Shown here piece by piece: positions 46,201-56,889 of a DNA stretch of 64,000 nt. The DNA comes from Patiria miniata (Eukaryota > Echinodermata > Asteroidea > Valvatida > Asterinidae): positions 35,164,129 through 35,228,128 of the forward strand of contig NW_024037059.1 in the NCBI RefSeq assembly GCF_015706575.1. Reading direction: 5' to 3'. The notes under the pieces were generated by a model, which saw only the letters and a list, made by a program, of their open reading frames with translations, was not told the DNA's origin and did no database searches. The stretch's first letter is position 1, and every line of letters starts with the position of its first letter. The position numbers and the translations under genes are program-made.

Positions 46201-49200
46201 CAGTCAATTCTGCTATCACCTTTCCTTTTTAATTCATGGCTCCGGAGGATTGTTTGATAAAAGAGAAGTAAAGTCTGAGATTTCCTACGGGATTGTCCGA
46301 TCATGCCCAAGCATTTCTGCGCGATCAAGCGATAGTGCAAATCCACCGATCACACATGTATTCTGTATGATGAAAATTTTTGGTTTAAAGAGATATGAAA
46401 GACTATCAAAACATACACACAAAAACATTGCATTGGTGAAAGGAAAATGCAATATCATAATTACAACATATCTATTTTTCGGTTTTGAAGTTGTCTTAAT
46501 GTCGCTTTAGATACAATCATTCACAGAAATTCGACACTTAGGTTAATTCCAATTCTTTGCAGCTTACACGCAATCGCGTCTCATCAAGTATGGCGTCACT
46601 TCATTCCTCGCGTCCATGGTGTTCCCAAAGGACCTTCAATCTCATTCCGTCTTCAACACGTTGAAAATCCTTGAAGGAATCGTAGGGGAGACAGGTCAGG
46701 GGTCAACCTGCGAAGGCATACATGCAGAGGTTTGTTAACAAACGAAATTACAGGATTTGAAAATATCCAATATTTAGCATTCTTCCCTAACCAACTTCAA
46801 TGAAAACTAACTCGCACAAAATACATTTTTTGTAAAACACAGAATTCCACACATCCATGTGGGAGTCTGTCAGTGCATTCAGGCACCGGTGGGAGACATG
46901 CCCCACCCAACTACTTGTAATGCACAGTGAGGTTAAAGAGGTTGTGGAATGCTCAAAGACATTTCCGTCATTTTTCGGGTATATGTAGCCTAAGGTGTGA
47001 TGAAATAAAAACGACTATTGTTTCTGTCATAAAATGAGTACAAAAGGTACTTTTGAGAGCTGTTTTTCAAGTCCTGTCATGCCTGTTTCGACCCGAACGT
47101 GCAATTTGTGTAAAAGTCGTCGTTGCGGGCAGCAAACAAAACACAGTAAATCGTGACGTAATAAACAGGACTCCCGATGCAGAGTAGCATAAACGAGTCC
47201 TGTTTATTACGCCACGATTTACTGTGTTTTGTTTGCTGCCCGCAACGACGACTTTTACACAAATTGCACGTTCGGGTCGAAACAGGACCTGAAAAATAGC
47301 TCTCAAAAGTACCCTTTGTACTCATTTCATGACAGAAACAATAGTCGTTTTTATTTCATCACACCTTAGGCTACATATACCCAAAAAATGACGGAAATGT
47401 CTTCGAGCATTCCACAACCTCTTTAAAGAAGGTACACCCAGCTATACCAAATTCTTTTTGAGGGTACAGAGTGAAATTTTGGTTCTGTGCACACAGTTGT
47501 CCAATACCATAATTATTTTGACTGCCCAAAAGTATTTCTTTGTCCCCCCTCTGCCCCCCCTAAACAAAATTGTGATGCGATCAAGCTACATGAGTCGTTT
47601 GTCGACCCTGGTCAATTTTTATTTTTTTACAGATTTGAAAAGAGCACAATCTCAGCATTACTGCTGTGAAAACCACATGCTGAAACTATCTTTAGTTCAA
47701 AAATTATGGAAGTCGGAACACCAAAAGATGTCATGAAGTGATGTGATGAAGTGATCTTATTTTGGCCTGTATCTCCAAATAAAAATTCCCGACAAACAAG
47801 TCAGTTAGCTTGATCGCATCACAATTTCAAATTAGGTTTTGCCCTTCACCGATGTTTAAACACTGTATACTCAGTGTGTTACCTCCATCTTTCACTCGGG
47901 AGGTAACACACTGAGTATACAGTGTTTAAACGTCGGTGAAGGGCAAAACCTAATTTGATTTATATCACCCCGACGCAAAAAAAAAAAAAAAAATTCCATC
48001 TTATAATCGCATCACAATTGTTGAGTCAAACATTGAATCACAAAAGAAATGCATTTTCGACCTTTTGTCTGTGTTTCTGTCACAGCTGCTTTGGAGCACG
48101 TCGACCAGTCTTTTCGGAATCACCTCTCTTTTAGATACACTTCGCATAGTGTTTCTGCAAAACATTGATTTCTGTGTCTTAAAAACAAAATGTGGTTTAT
48201 TTTTTTGTATACATTTTTTTATTGCAGGGCCCAATCGTCAACGACTTTGGTGGCCTCCCCGTAGGAGATAACGAGATGTCGATTCCAGATTTCAAAAACA
48301 TTCTGGACGCCATGCCGAGTTGTCGCATCATGACTATCAGTCCACACGTAGACGCCAAGAATAACTATGAACGGATTAAAATGCTTCTAGACAGGTGAGT
48401 GGGCAGTTTGGGCATTCATTTGTGTCCTCTGACCCTTAACATCCTAGATTCTTCAAAATCCTCCAGTAGGCTATGGAGGATTTTGCAGGATTTCTGGCAA
48501 CTCTTGATGCCGATGCAGTTTTAATATTGAAGTTCATGCCTAGAATGACGTCACAGTTTTGCTCATGAATATGGAAATTTACATAAGTATAAAAACCAAA
48601 AGCACCAAATACTCTTGCAAAAATGGCAAAATGAAAATTGAAAATAAACTTAAATCGGGCACAAAGGTACCTTTAAAAGATTGCATTAAAAAAAATCTAA
48701 TACAAGAGCTCTTTAAATTCTTACTATCATATATATCATCTGTTGATTGTATCACGCCAAAATAATGCAAAACATTTAGTCCTGCATTTTGTGTTTCCCT
48801 TTAACCATCTGTGTAAAAATAATTGATGTATTCCAGGGGCATTGTGCCAGCATTAGGCCATGACAGACTAGCCACGGAACAAGAGATTCTAGGAGCGCTG
48901 AAGATCAAACCGTCGGTTCAGTTCCACATCACACATCTATTCAATGTCTGTAGTTTTCATCATAGGTGAGTTGTCCATAATAAGGGAATAACAGTGTGAG
49001 TATCTGGTCTTCACTGCGTGATAATGACCGGCTTTGGGGCCGGGGGTGACCGCTGTTAATGGACCGAGACGAAGTGCAGTGCTGTATTGTTACAAGCTGC
49101 CGTATGACTGTTGTAAATTTGGCCAATCATTGCCTTCCATGGGGCTGGATCAATGCTGGTTCAGGGGCCATTTTTTCGCTTGTTCTTTGAAGCCGGTCTT

Positions 49201-52103
49201 TATATCACCGTTAATACACACCCACGTGATCGAGTCTCGACCAATCAGAAACCATCAACTCTCCAAGGTATTTATTAATACAGCTTCATGCACTGAACGT
49301 CTTCAATATAAAAAAAACCCTGAGGATTCCTCAAATTTAAAAATGATATTGAAGTTTCGAAGGCCTGTTCTGAATGCCTTGGTACATGTACTTACTGTCG
49401 GTCAGTCGGTCTGTCCCTGGAAAATTGACCAAAAACGAGCCCCCTAAGTTTCCCATAAAATACCAAATTTAAATTTTCGCAAAACAAGCAAACAAAATAA
49501 ATTAAATACTTCACAAAAATTATTTGTAACAATTCATGAAGTTGTTTATGAAAATTTTGTAAATGGAGGCAAGATATGTGCATTGTGCAGTAATGTTAAA
49601 GTCACATGGTATACAGCGCACTATACTACCACGCGAAAAAGCACGCAATATTCTATGGGAGACTGAGGGACTTTCACATGGGAGGCCTCGAGGGCGCCTA
49701 TCATGCAAGACGGCCAGAGCTTATTGTGCACTCGCACTTGTTTGTTTGCAGAAACCCTAGTCTGGTCAACTTTGGAATGACTGACCGTTTCCCGTCGCTA
49801 CCAGGGTATGAAAAGCTAGCGCCACCAACCGTAGAAATCATTGGAGACATGGTCCACGTGTAAGTCCAGCTAGTTTTTGCCATTGGAGACTTTTATTTTG
49901 TCAACCAAAATCTATTGGATCTTACATGAAAAGAGATAACAAATATAAATAAGGCAGATTGATATGATAGGTTATTAGTGAATTTGTGATGAAAATGAAA
50001 GAAGAGTTGTTTCTAAAGTCTAAAGTCAAGTCGTGACTGTCTTGTGATTGACTTCTGATGACTTTTGATGGACTTGCGATGACTTGTGATTGACTTGTGT
50101 TCGAGGTATGTGACGGACTTGTGAATGACTTGTGGTTGACTTAAGATTGACTTCTGATGATTTGTGATTAGACTTGTGAGTGATCTATTGACTTGTCATT
50201 GACTTGTGATGACTTATGATTGACTTGTGATGGACGTGTGATGGACTTGTGATGACCTGTGATGACTTGTGATGGACTCGTAAGGATTTAACTGCAACTC
50301 TGGTTTAAAGTCAAAGAATCTGAAATATTTATCCATTTGTTTTTGTGCAGGCATCCTCTTGCTGTGTCCAATGTGCTGAGTTCCAGACATTTTAATCAAG
50401 TAGCGTTTGTATCGGACTGTACTGCCGAGGCAATACCCAACAAGAAGATATCATACAGCAATAGAGACAGTAAGTAGTTTTCCACTTCGGGGGTGCATGC
50501 AACTTTGGCCAACAATGCAAACGTTCGCCTACAACGCTGACAAACGTTTGCGGTATTGTTCGCTGTTTTCCAAAATGGCCATCACACACATTGAAATTAA
50601 TGATCCTGTTAAGGCTACAATTTTCTGTTTTCTACATTAACCCTAACTCCCTAGGGGGTATGCAAAATCGTATTAAAATTGGAGGATTCGGGACTGTCAG
50701 GGCTATCCCTAACAGAGCTCAACCCATCAAATCCCAACAGCATGTTTTGTTGGAATCTGTCAGGATGGGTACAGTACCCCTAAACTGACAGTCTTTTACA
50801 TTGGGTTGGCACACCTCCAGAAACTAAGTCAGAAATATGTGTGTGCAGTTTCCCATATGGTGTTGGAATTTGCCAGGATGGGTATGGTTCCTAGTAAATC
50901 CTGCTAGGGAGTTAGGGTTAAAGTAAGTTTATATTGTATTAGATTACACCCGTAACACCAATGAACGGGCTGAATCGGGTCCATTGTGTAGACCAGATGC
51001 ATGAAAAGACTTCCAGTGAGCAGCCATTCTGAATCAACTGAATGGAAGTTTTTGCACTCTTGGACCAAGTTTATTAAACTTGCCTTGTAATTTTTTTTTT
51101 TCCACTCAGTGACAGTTACCGCAGACGGTAAGTGTCTTGTTATCGAAGGCACAACGACTCTCGCCGGCAGTTGCTGCTCATGTCTGGATGCCTTCAAATC
51201 CCTGGTCAAGATGTTCCACACGGGGATAGGCAAAGCAGCGGCGATGGTGGCCGAAAACCCTGCAAGGTAGGTCAATCTTGAGCCAGTTCAAGCGAGGGTT
51301 ATGGGTAACCATACTTCGAGTAGCTTCACTCGAACACAGGATGGTTGGACGGCTCTAGTCCACTATTCGCAAGCAGCCTAGCGGTTTGTGCATTGCTAGT
51401 TGTGCGCAGGCGTACGTTACGTTAGGAAACAACCACTAGTCGACTATTTGTTCTCGCCCGAACATGCTCATTGGATCGTCGTGCATTGTAAGCTAGACAG
51501 TAGGGCTTATTGTCTCAAGAATCATACTGTACGGTACGGTGAAGACTCATAACTTTACCTACTGATGGACCTACACATTATAGACTGTACGTGATCGACT
51601 GCAAACCATACGCACATTTAATTTGCGCGGTGGGTTGGCGTTGGTCGTATTGGGCACACAAACTCTGCAATAATATTGCACAGCGTGAATTTCTAAAAAA
51701 TTTCAGGTTTTTTTTTTTCTCTTTTGTTTAAGATTTTGCAGAAGATGGCTTAATCGCCCCGACCCGAAAATTGTATAAACACCAAACCAACATCAACCCG
51801 ACTCGACTGAAATGATGGAAAAACCGACCCGACCTGAAGTTGGTTTTGGGTCGGGTCAGTTTCAGTTTCGGGTCGGGTTTGTACAACATTAGCACAGGCT
51901 CCATCACAGAGTCAGAAAAAAGAATGGACAACGCTGTGCTGACATTAAATGTTTTCTTCTTTTTTAGGATTGCAAACCTTAAAGGCATCGGTTCCGTCAA
52001 GGTTGGCAACCGAGCTGACCTTCTGCTCTTTGACGACGACCTGAATCTCCAGAAGACGTTTGTGTGCGGTCATCCAGTCTACACAGCCAAGGAGGTGGAA
52101 TGA
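43228..52103 (+). CDS. N-acetylglucosamine-6-phosphate deacetylase-like amidohydrolase (NagA family), complete
   Basis: Ten exons join in phase: 43228-43333, 44812-44913, 46039-46077, 46563-46729, 48228-48394, 48837-48965, 49752-49859, 50351-50469, 51110-51266, 51968-52103 (TGA). The product has 409 residues. Family features in order: TPGFVDIHHHG (His65-67), GIHAEGP (metal-ligand Glu138), ALGHD (His202), HITHLFN (His227), FHHRNPSLVNFG, VAFVSD (catalytic Asp295), TTLAGS, and a C-terminal VGNRADLLLFDDD beta strand return. NagA enzymes split GlcNAc-6-phosphate into glucosamine-6-phosphate and acetate in the cytosol. The sequence is far from the AMDHD2 type (DVQINGG in human), so substrate is inferred from family only. 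AATAAA at 52119-52124 is a possible but very close polyadenylation signal. Confidence 0.88.
43658..44032. mobile_element. TIR element carrying a tRNA-like core, copy 2
   Basis: About 95% identical to 41436-41814 and in the same orientation. Flanked by T9A on both sides (43648-43657, 44033-44042), consistent with a 9-10 bp duplication. It sits in intron 1 of the NagA-like gene, so the two copies bracket the shared promoter at 2.2 kb spacing. Confidence 0.88.
44222..44495. mobile_element. TIR element (AATAATAGTTCTGCTTC ends), second copy
   Basis: GGCCAAAAAAAATAATAGTT and CTGAAGCAGGACTATTTTAA ends; shared core AACCATCAATTACTACC and CCATATAATCGTACACAAA. Lies in intron 1 of the NagA-like gene. 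Confidence 0.75.
45068..45988. mobile_element. TTAA-flanked element (GGCAGAGTAGATCATTTG ends), interrupted by a SINE dimer
   Basis: TTAA (45064-45067) then AGGCAGAGTAGATCATTTGC; right end ATGTACCCTACCT then TTAA. The core TCCCTGTGAAATTATTC..CT and GTCATTTTGAAGAAAACAA matches 53813-54125 and 56400-56885. The SINE insertion is 45164-45553. Confidence 0.78.
45164..45553 (+). mobile_element. Two tandem tRNA-headed SINEs inserted as one unit
   Basis: Flanked by GGCAATAAACT (45153-45163 and 45554-45564), an 11-bp target duplication. The first SINE starts within box A (AAGTGGTAAGACATCTGC); the second is full (CTCGGTGGTCGAGTGGTAAG at 45398). The intervening link CATCCCGATGCAAAATTCCA to CAGATTCGAACCAGCCAACC also precedes the SINE at 10117. 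Confidence 0.88.
46937..47422. mobile_element. TTAA-flanked foldback element, about 230-bp arms
   Basis: AGAGGTTGTGGAATGCTC at the left and its inverse at the right, TTAA at 46933-46936 and 47423-47426. Arms pair almost without gaps up to a short loop near 47175-47185 (CCCGATGCAGAGTAGC). Non-coding. Kolobok- or piggyBac-like by target. In the NagA-like gene's intron 4. Confidence 0.9.
47826..47960. repeat. Palindrome made of two inverted SINE tails
   Basis: AAATTAGGTTTTGCCCTTCA, ..CACTGTATACTCAGTGTGTT faces AACACACTGAGTATACAGTG, ..TGAAGGGCAAAACCTAATTT: arms of about 58 bp, loop ATCTTTCACTCGG. Both arms are the tail of the 10117 SINE family, without heads. Confidence 0.88.
50025..50285. repeat. 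GACTTGTGATG minisatellite, block 4
   Basis: Irregular units of the motif seen at 3055, 3885 and 26670; in the NagA-like gene, 65 bp before exon 8. Confidence 0.8.
50641..50917. mobile_element. TTAA/CCCTAACTCCCTA-family element, intact ends
   Basis: TTAA|CCCTAACTCCCTAGGG and CTAGGGAGTTAGGG|TTAA: 14-16 bp perfect TIRs. The core differs from the 34584 copy. Confidence 0.88.
51279..51470. mobile_element. Shorter relative of the 2347-2658 TIR element
   Basis: Ends TGAGCCAGTTCAAGCGAG and, inverted, TGAGCATGTTCGGGCGAG. It shares the internal GTGCGCAGGCGTA and AACCACTAGTCGACTA blocks with 2347-2658. It lies in the last intron of the NagA-like gene. Confidence 0.55.
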
Positions 52104-52309
52104 CGCAACAAGAGAGAAAATAAAAGAGAAAGCATTACAAGGTAATCAACACTGCAACAAATGTCACAAGGGAACATCTCATTAAAAGTACATAGGCTCA
52201 TTTTCTCTATTCGTGCATTTTTGTCCCATTTGAAACCGAAATATTCCTCAAAATCTTAGGTAGGATAATTAACAACTTACCTGTTGAGCTTTTTGCTCAT
52301 TGACCACTT

Positions 52310-52690
52310 TGCATTTTGTGAACAACAGGGAAAACAGTTTTGGGGGTCTCGCAAGTAAAACAAAGTATGTCCGCAGGCACATTTTTTAGTCCTTTATTCA
52401 CTGTAGTGCCCAAAACCGCCCTGCCTATTACTCACTGTAGCGCCTAAAACTGCCCAAGCACTCTTATGGTTTTATTGATTCTTCAGTGAATAAACACAAT
52501 GTAATACAATGTGTTACAATTGCTAATGAGTTAAACCACAATCAGTGATTGTTTTGTTTTAATGAAGACAATTTCTGGCAGAATATTTTACACAGGTTAT
52601 TTGGTACCATCTCTTTCTTTACTTTTTATAGCAAGGTCTTTCTCATTAAATCGGTAGGTGCGTTTCCGGATAGTTACCAATGTTCCTTTA
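52310..52690. repeat. Dispersed repeat shared with 23260-23570
   Basis: See 23260. It lies just past the NagA-like gene. Confidence 0.4.
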
Positions 52691-52944
52691 TGCCTTTTTA
52701 GTTGCGGCCAAGTTTATATGCAAAAGGCCCATTGCATTGGGCATTAGTTACAGGATTCTGAACAATTTTGACGGAATCATCCTGCACTGAAGTTATAAGT
52801 ATTCACTATTGAAGTTATCACGTAAAATCACCCAAGGCCAGTCATTGGCACAGCAACGGGATCATGCTGATGCAAACATGGCCACTACTCACTATTGTTT
52901 CGTGTATTTTCTGAGCATTATTGTGTTGGTTTAATATTATTAAT

Positions 52945-53347
52945 AATACCGGAGTCTTATATAGCGCAAGTATCTACCAACAATTAGGTACTCAAGACGC
53001 TGGAAATTATGTCTATTATTCAAGACAGGTAAATGAAGTTTATGAGAAATATGAGACCCATTATGTAGCACCTTATAAGGGTATACAGGGTGCTACGGCG
53101 CATATTGCAGCCACTGCCAGAAACACCTGGGCAAACCCCTTCTCTTAGCGATAAGTGTTACTGGGTTCTTTAATGTGCATTACACAACACACGGGACCTA
53201 CGGCTTTACGTCCCATCCAAAGGACGAAGCAATTGTGGTAAAAAGCCTTGCTCAAGAGCACAAGCACCATGTTCCCACGGTCAGGATTCGAACCCATGTA
53301 CCACGGCACACGAGTCGAACACCGCAACCATTGGACCACAGCACCCC
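52945..53347 (-). mobile_element. tRNA-headed SINE, full length
   Basis: Minus strand: tRNA-like head (GTGGTCCAATGGTTGCGG, GGGTTCGAATCC), then CTCTTGAGCAAGGC, ACCACAATTGCTTCGTCC, GGACGTAAAGCCGTAGGTCC, CACATTAAAGAACCC and a 3' end GCGCTATATAAGACTCCGGT + ATTATTAATA. Head, conserved body and LINE-type tail are all present. Confidence 0.85.
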
Positions 53348-53812
53348 ACGGTTGCTATGTTTCATCAGTTCAGCTAGTGTGTGACATTGTGTTGCTGCAA
53401 TCAGTTTTATCAGGAAATTAGACAAAAATCTGCAGGTGTGACTTTTATTTGTATGATTACAGTCCACAGTGAAACAGCTGACCGTTGTGAGGTAGCGTAC
53501 TGACCCAATTTCCAAAGAATTTTACTTCGCTTCGAATACACGCACAGTACCAATGGCTGGATCAGTTGCCAAGTGTGTGGCATGATCCATCACTAGGATA
53601 AGTCCAGTGACCCTGCTCGCTGTTACATAAGACTTTGATAGTGAATTGTTTACGACCTTAAAATGTCATTCGAGAAGATTCAAGGGAACTTGTTTAGAAT
53701 CCTGCAACTAAGACTCGATACAATGAACCTTTTGCCCATAAGCTTGTCCGCAACTTATCCTGGATAGTAGATGAGAATAACTTCCAAAGGTGAACGTTGC
53801 AAAGTTGCTTAA

Positions 53813-54125
53813 AGGTAGAGTAGATCATTTGCAGCTATCCAAAAAGTAACTGACCAAATTATTGTTGAAAAGCACCCTTGGTTTAAAGATAGTAATGGCA
53901 CTAAACTCCCTGTGAAATTATTCCTTCTGGCATGATGTCATTTTGAAGAAAACAATAAAGAAGGCCATTTCAAAAGATGCATCAAGGGGCGCATTTTCGG
54001 ACATTTCTGTAGTACTTGGTTTGTAAGTCATATCGGTTTAGTTGTAAAGTAGCCGTCATTAGATTTTCAGCACTTTTGTTGCTTCAAACGAAAAAAGGCA
54101 CAATTGACAAATGATCTACCCTACC
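53813..54125. mobile_element. TTAA element (GGTAGAGTAGATCATTTG ends), uninterrupted copy
   Basis: Left TTAA then AGGTAGAGTAGATCATTTGC; right CAAATGATCTACCCTACC. It shows the empty site (AGTAATGGCACTAAACTCCC) of the SINE insertion at 45164. Confidence 0.82.
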
Positions 54126-54129
54126 ATTA

Positions 54130-56390
54130 GTACAAATATATTTAGTGGCATATGTACAAAATCTGCAAACATAAACTAGGTAGAAGTAGATTTCTTCTCA
54201 CATCATCAAAACTTTGTCCGTCAAATTCTTTTTAAAGTTGCGTTCCCTGTGCTCAATTCATTTTCTTTTCTAAAAATTTAATTTTTCAACTTGTATGTTT
54301 TTTTTCCAACCAAAAAAATCTCTTTTTTCCCCTGTTTGGGACGTCTGCAACCCTCTGAAAAAAAGTTTTGGGCAGAGATCCACTTTGTGAGCAGACTGGC
54401 TCCCATGCAGTCCGTTTATCATCGATACTAATTGTGGGGCGGGAACCAGCTTATCTACCCAACGAGAATGGAATTATTGTCTGGCTGCCAATAATTCGAA
54501 ATTGTAAAGTAATAATTCTACAGACCTATATCATGCTTCCACCATTTTAGTCATGTTCCCTGTATCCAATAACAGTACTGAAATGATAATGTTTTTGTGC
54601 AAAATGGAACCAGACTATTCTTTCCTCCAGCCTCGCTTTGGCTACATTGATTTGAATGGGAACAATATCAATTGGCTGCAACTTGATAATGGTCTATAAC
54701 TAATTAACATGGGCCGAATTTTTTCCATTCAATGTCTCATTCAGAAGTGAATCACTTGTGTATTGCTAGAAAAATAGCATTTGAGAAAAGGAATCTATTT
54801 TCTGGGATGAAAATTTAATTACAGCATTGGGAACACAACTTTCATTACAAAGCCAAAGTTCAGCATTAAATACAGATTTGCAAGAGTCGTGCAATGTCGT
54901 AGTTTGAAACACTTTGAAGTTACAGTTCCATTGGCGCAAATTGTGATGTGATGGTGCTGATATTCGTAAGCAGCAATGTAAGAAAGCAGCTTTTCTAATC
55001 AGATTTTCAAAGCTTTGTTGATCAGGTTATTATTTGTTCACAACCAAGCCAAGTTAAGTTTAGATGTAATGGACGGTTAAACTTTGTTGTTTGGATGGCA
55101 AAAATATAGTTGCTCCAGCTATGTTTAGCCAAGCCTACTTATGTTTTGCCATAACAACTGCGCCATTTTGCGATATCAACTTTTCTTGTGTAAAAACATT
55201 TGTACTTAACGTGCATCTGTGTTCGTTCTAGCAATGTGCCAACATGAATGCTTCCAAAGTTATTTAATAATAAAAAAAATGCTTCCATAAATGTTAAACC
55301 GTGATTATGCAGCAATTGTATACTTAATCAATTAAAAATCCATACACACACAAACTGTATTATTGTTGTTTGATGTTAAAAAGTACATGTACATGTAATA
55401 AGCCATGTACATTGTACTCCAATATAAGTAAATGTTTGAAGTCGTTAACATTCCAGAGACTTTTCAGATATGAAATCTGGATTTTTGCCAGCTGCATTCT
55501 AGTTCACCACATTAGTGGATTGTTGTTGTTGTTGTTGTTTTTTTTGGGGGGGGGGAGTGGGGGAACATATTGGTGTAAACAAAATTGCTTAAACAATCTT
55601 GTTTGACTTTTCAGTCAGTTTTTTTTCAGTATTATCTGCTGTCCAAATTCTTGCTTGAGTTCATCTTGTAATAATGATTTTTATTGTTAACCTTTCTTAT
55701 CCAAATTACCTGGGCATTTTGTGGTTTTGTATTTTAATGCATAGTCTCTGCAAATATACTCCAATATTCTTATGATTTATATCTGATTTTTAATCTGTTG
55801 GATCATATCATCGTCTCACTTCTAAAAGGTCCTTAATGGAAAATTCGGGCAAAAGGCCTTTATTAAAAATTTAACAAAAAGCTTTAATTAACAAACTAAA
55901 GAGCAGGAAATTGCAAAATCTAATCATACTTTTTCAGATTTTTTGTTTTTTTAAATAAATTCGTCAGGAAGTTGTTTTAATCTGAAATATTTTACTTTTT
56001 CGAGCTCAAAATCTGACATTGTAGTGTCTGCAAGAAATCTTTGGACTGCTGTAAGGACCTTTTAGAACTGAACTGACAATATTTAATTTAAATTAAAATA
56101 AGAATATTTATATCGTTGATAAATTATATCCAAATTTCCGCAAAAAGGAATGAAAATATCAGCGACTCATTTTTATATGAAACTTCTTATCAATTTCTCA
56201 CATGATTTGTTGTCAAGAATCTTGACTGTCAAGACTTTGGAACGATTTCGTTTGCCAAATTAATTACTTCAAGATTTCAGTACAAACTTTTGTCCAGTTA
56301 ACACCCAAACTGTTAACAACCTGGCATTTTGTCAATGAAAATTTCTAAATTATATAGCCAAATGTTTACATTCACATTTTTTGCATTAAA
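54130..56390. other. Intergenic, nothing recognised
   Basis: AT-rich. GTT/G runs near 55524-55560 only. No gene-like open frame. Confidence 0.5.
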
Positions 56391-56399
56391 GGTAGAGTT

Positions 56400-56885
56400 G
56401 ACCATTTGCATCTATCCAAAAAGTAACCAACCAAATTATTGTTAAAAGCTTACTTGGTTTAAAGATAGTAAAGACGCTAAACTCCCTGTGAAATTATTCC
56501 TTCTGGCATGCTGTCATTTTGAAGGAAACAATAAAAGAAGGTAATTCTCAAAGATGTGTCAAATGACACATTTTTGGAAATTTCCAATGACAGTTGGTTC
56601 GAAATCGGACAAATCCGTGAATGAGTGCAAGTGCGTTGACACATGCGTGCCCGGTTGCTGTTGTTAGCGAGAATCGTCAGTTCAGTGTGTGACATAACGT
56701 AGCAACAGAGAATCATGTCCTGAATGACAATCTTGTCCCAGATGCTGATATCAGGATTTTGTCATGACTCATCAACTTTTGAATTAAAATCAAGAAGCAG
56801 AATAAGTACCCGTCTTTATATATTTAGCACTTTTGTTGTTTCAAATGAAAAAAAAATGCACCAATGACAAATGGTTTACTCTGCC
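56400..56885. mobile_element. TTAA element (GGTAGAGTTGACCATTTG ends), third copy
   Basis: TTAA at 56396-56399 and 56886-56889; ends AGGTAGAGTTGACCATTTGC and CAAATGGTTTACTCTGCC. Core as in 45068-45988. Confidence 0.82.
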
Positions 56886-56889
56886 TTAA

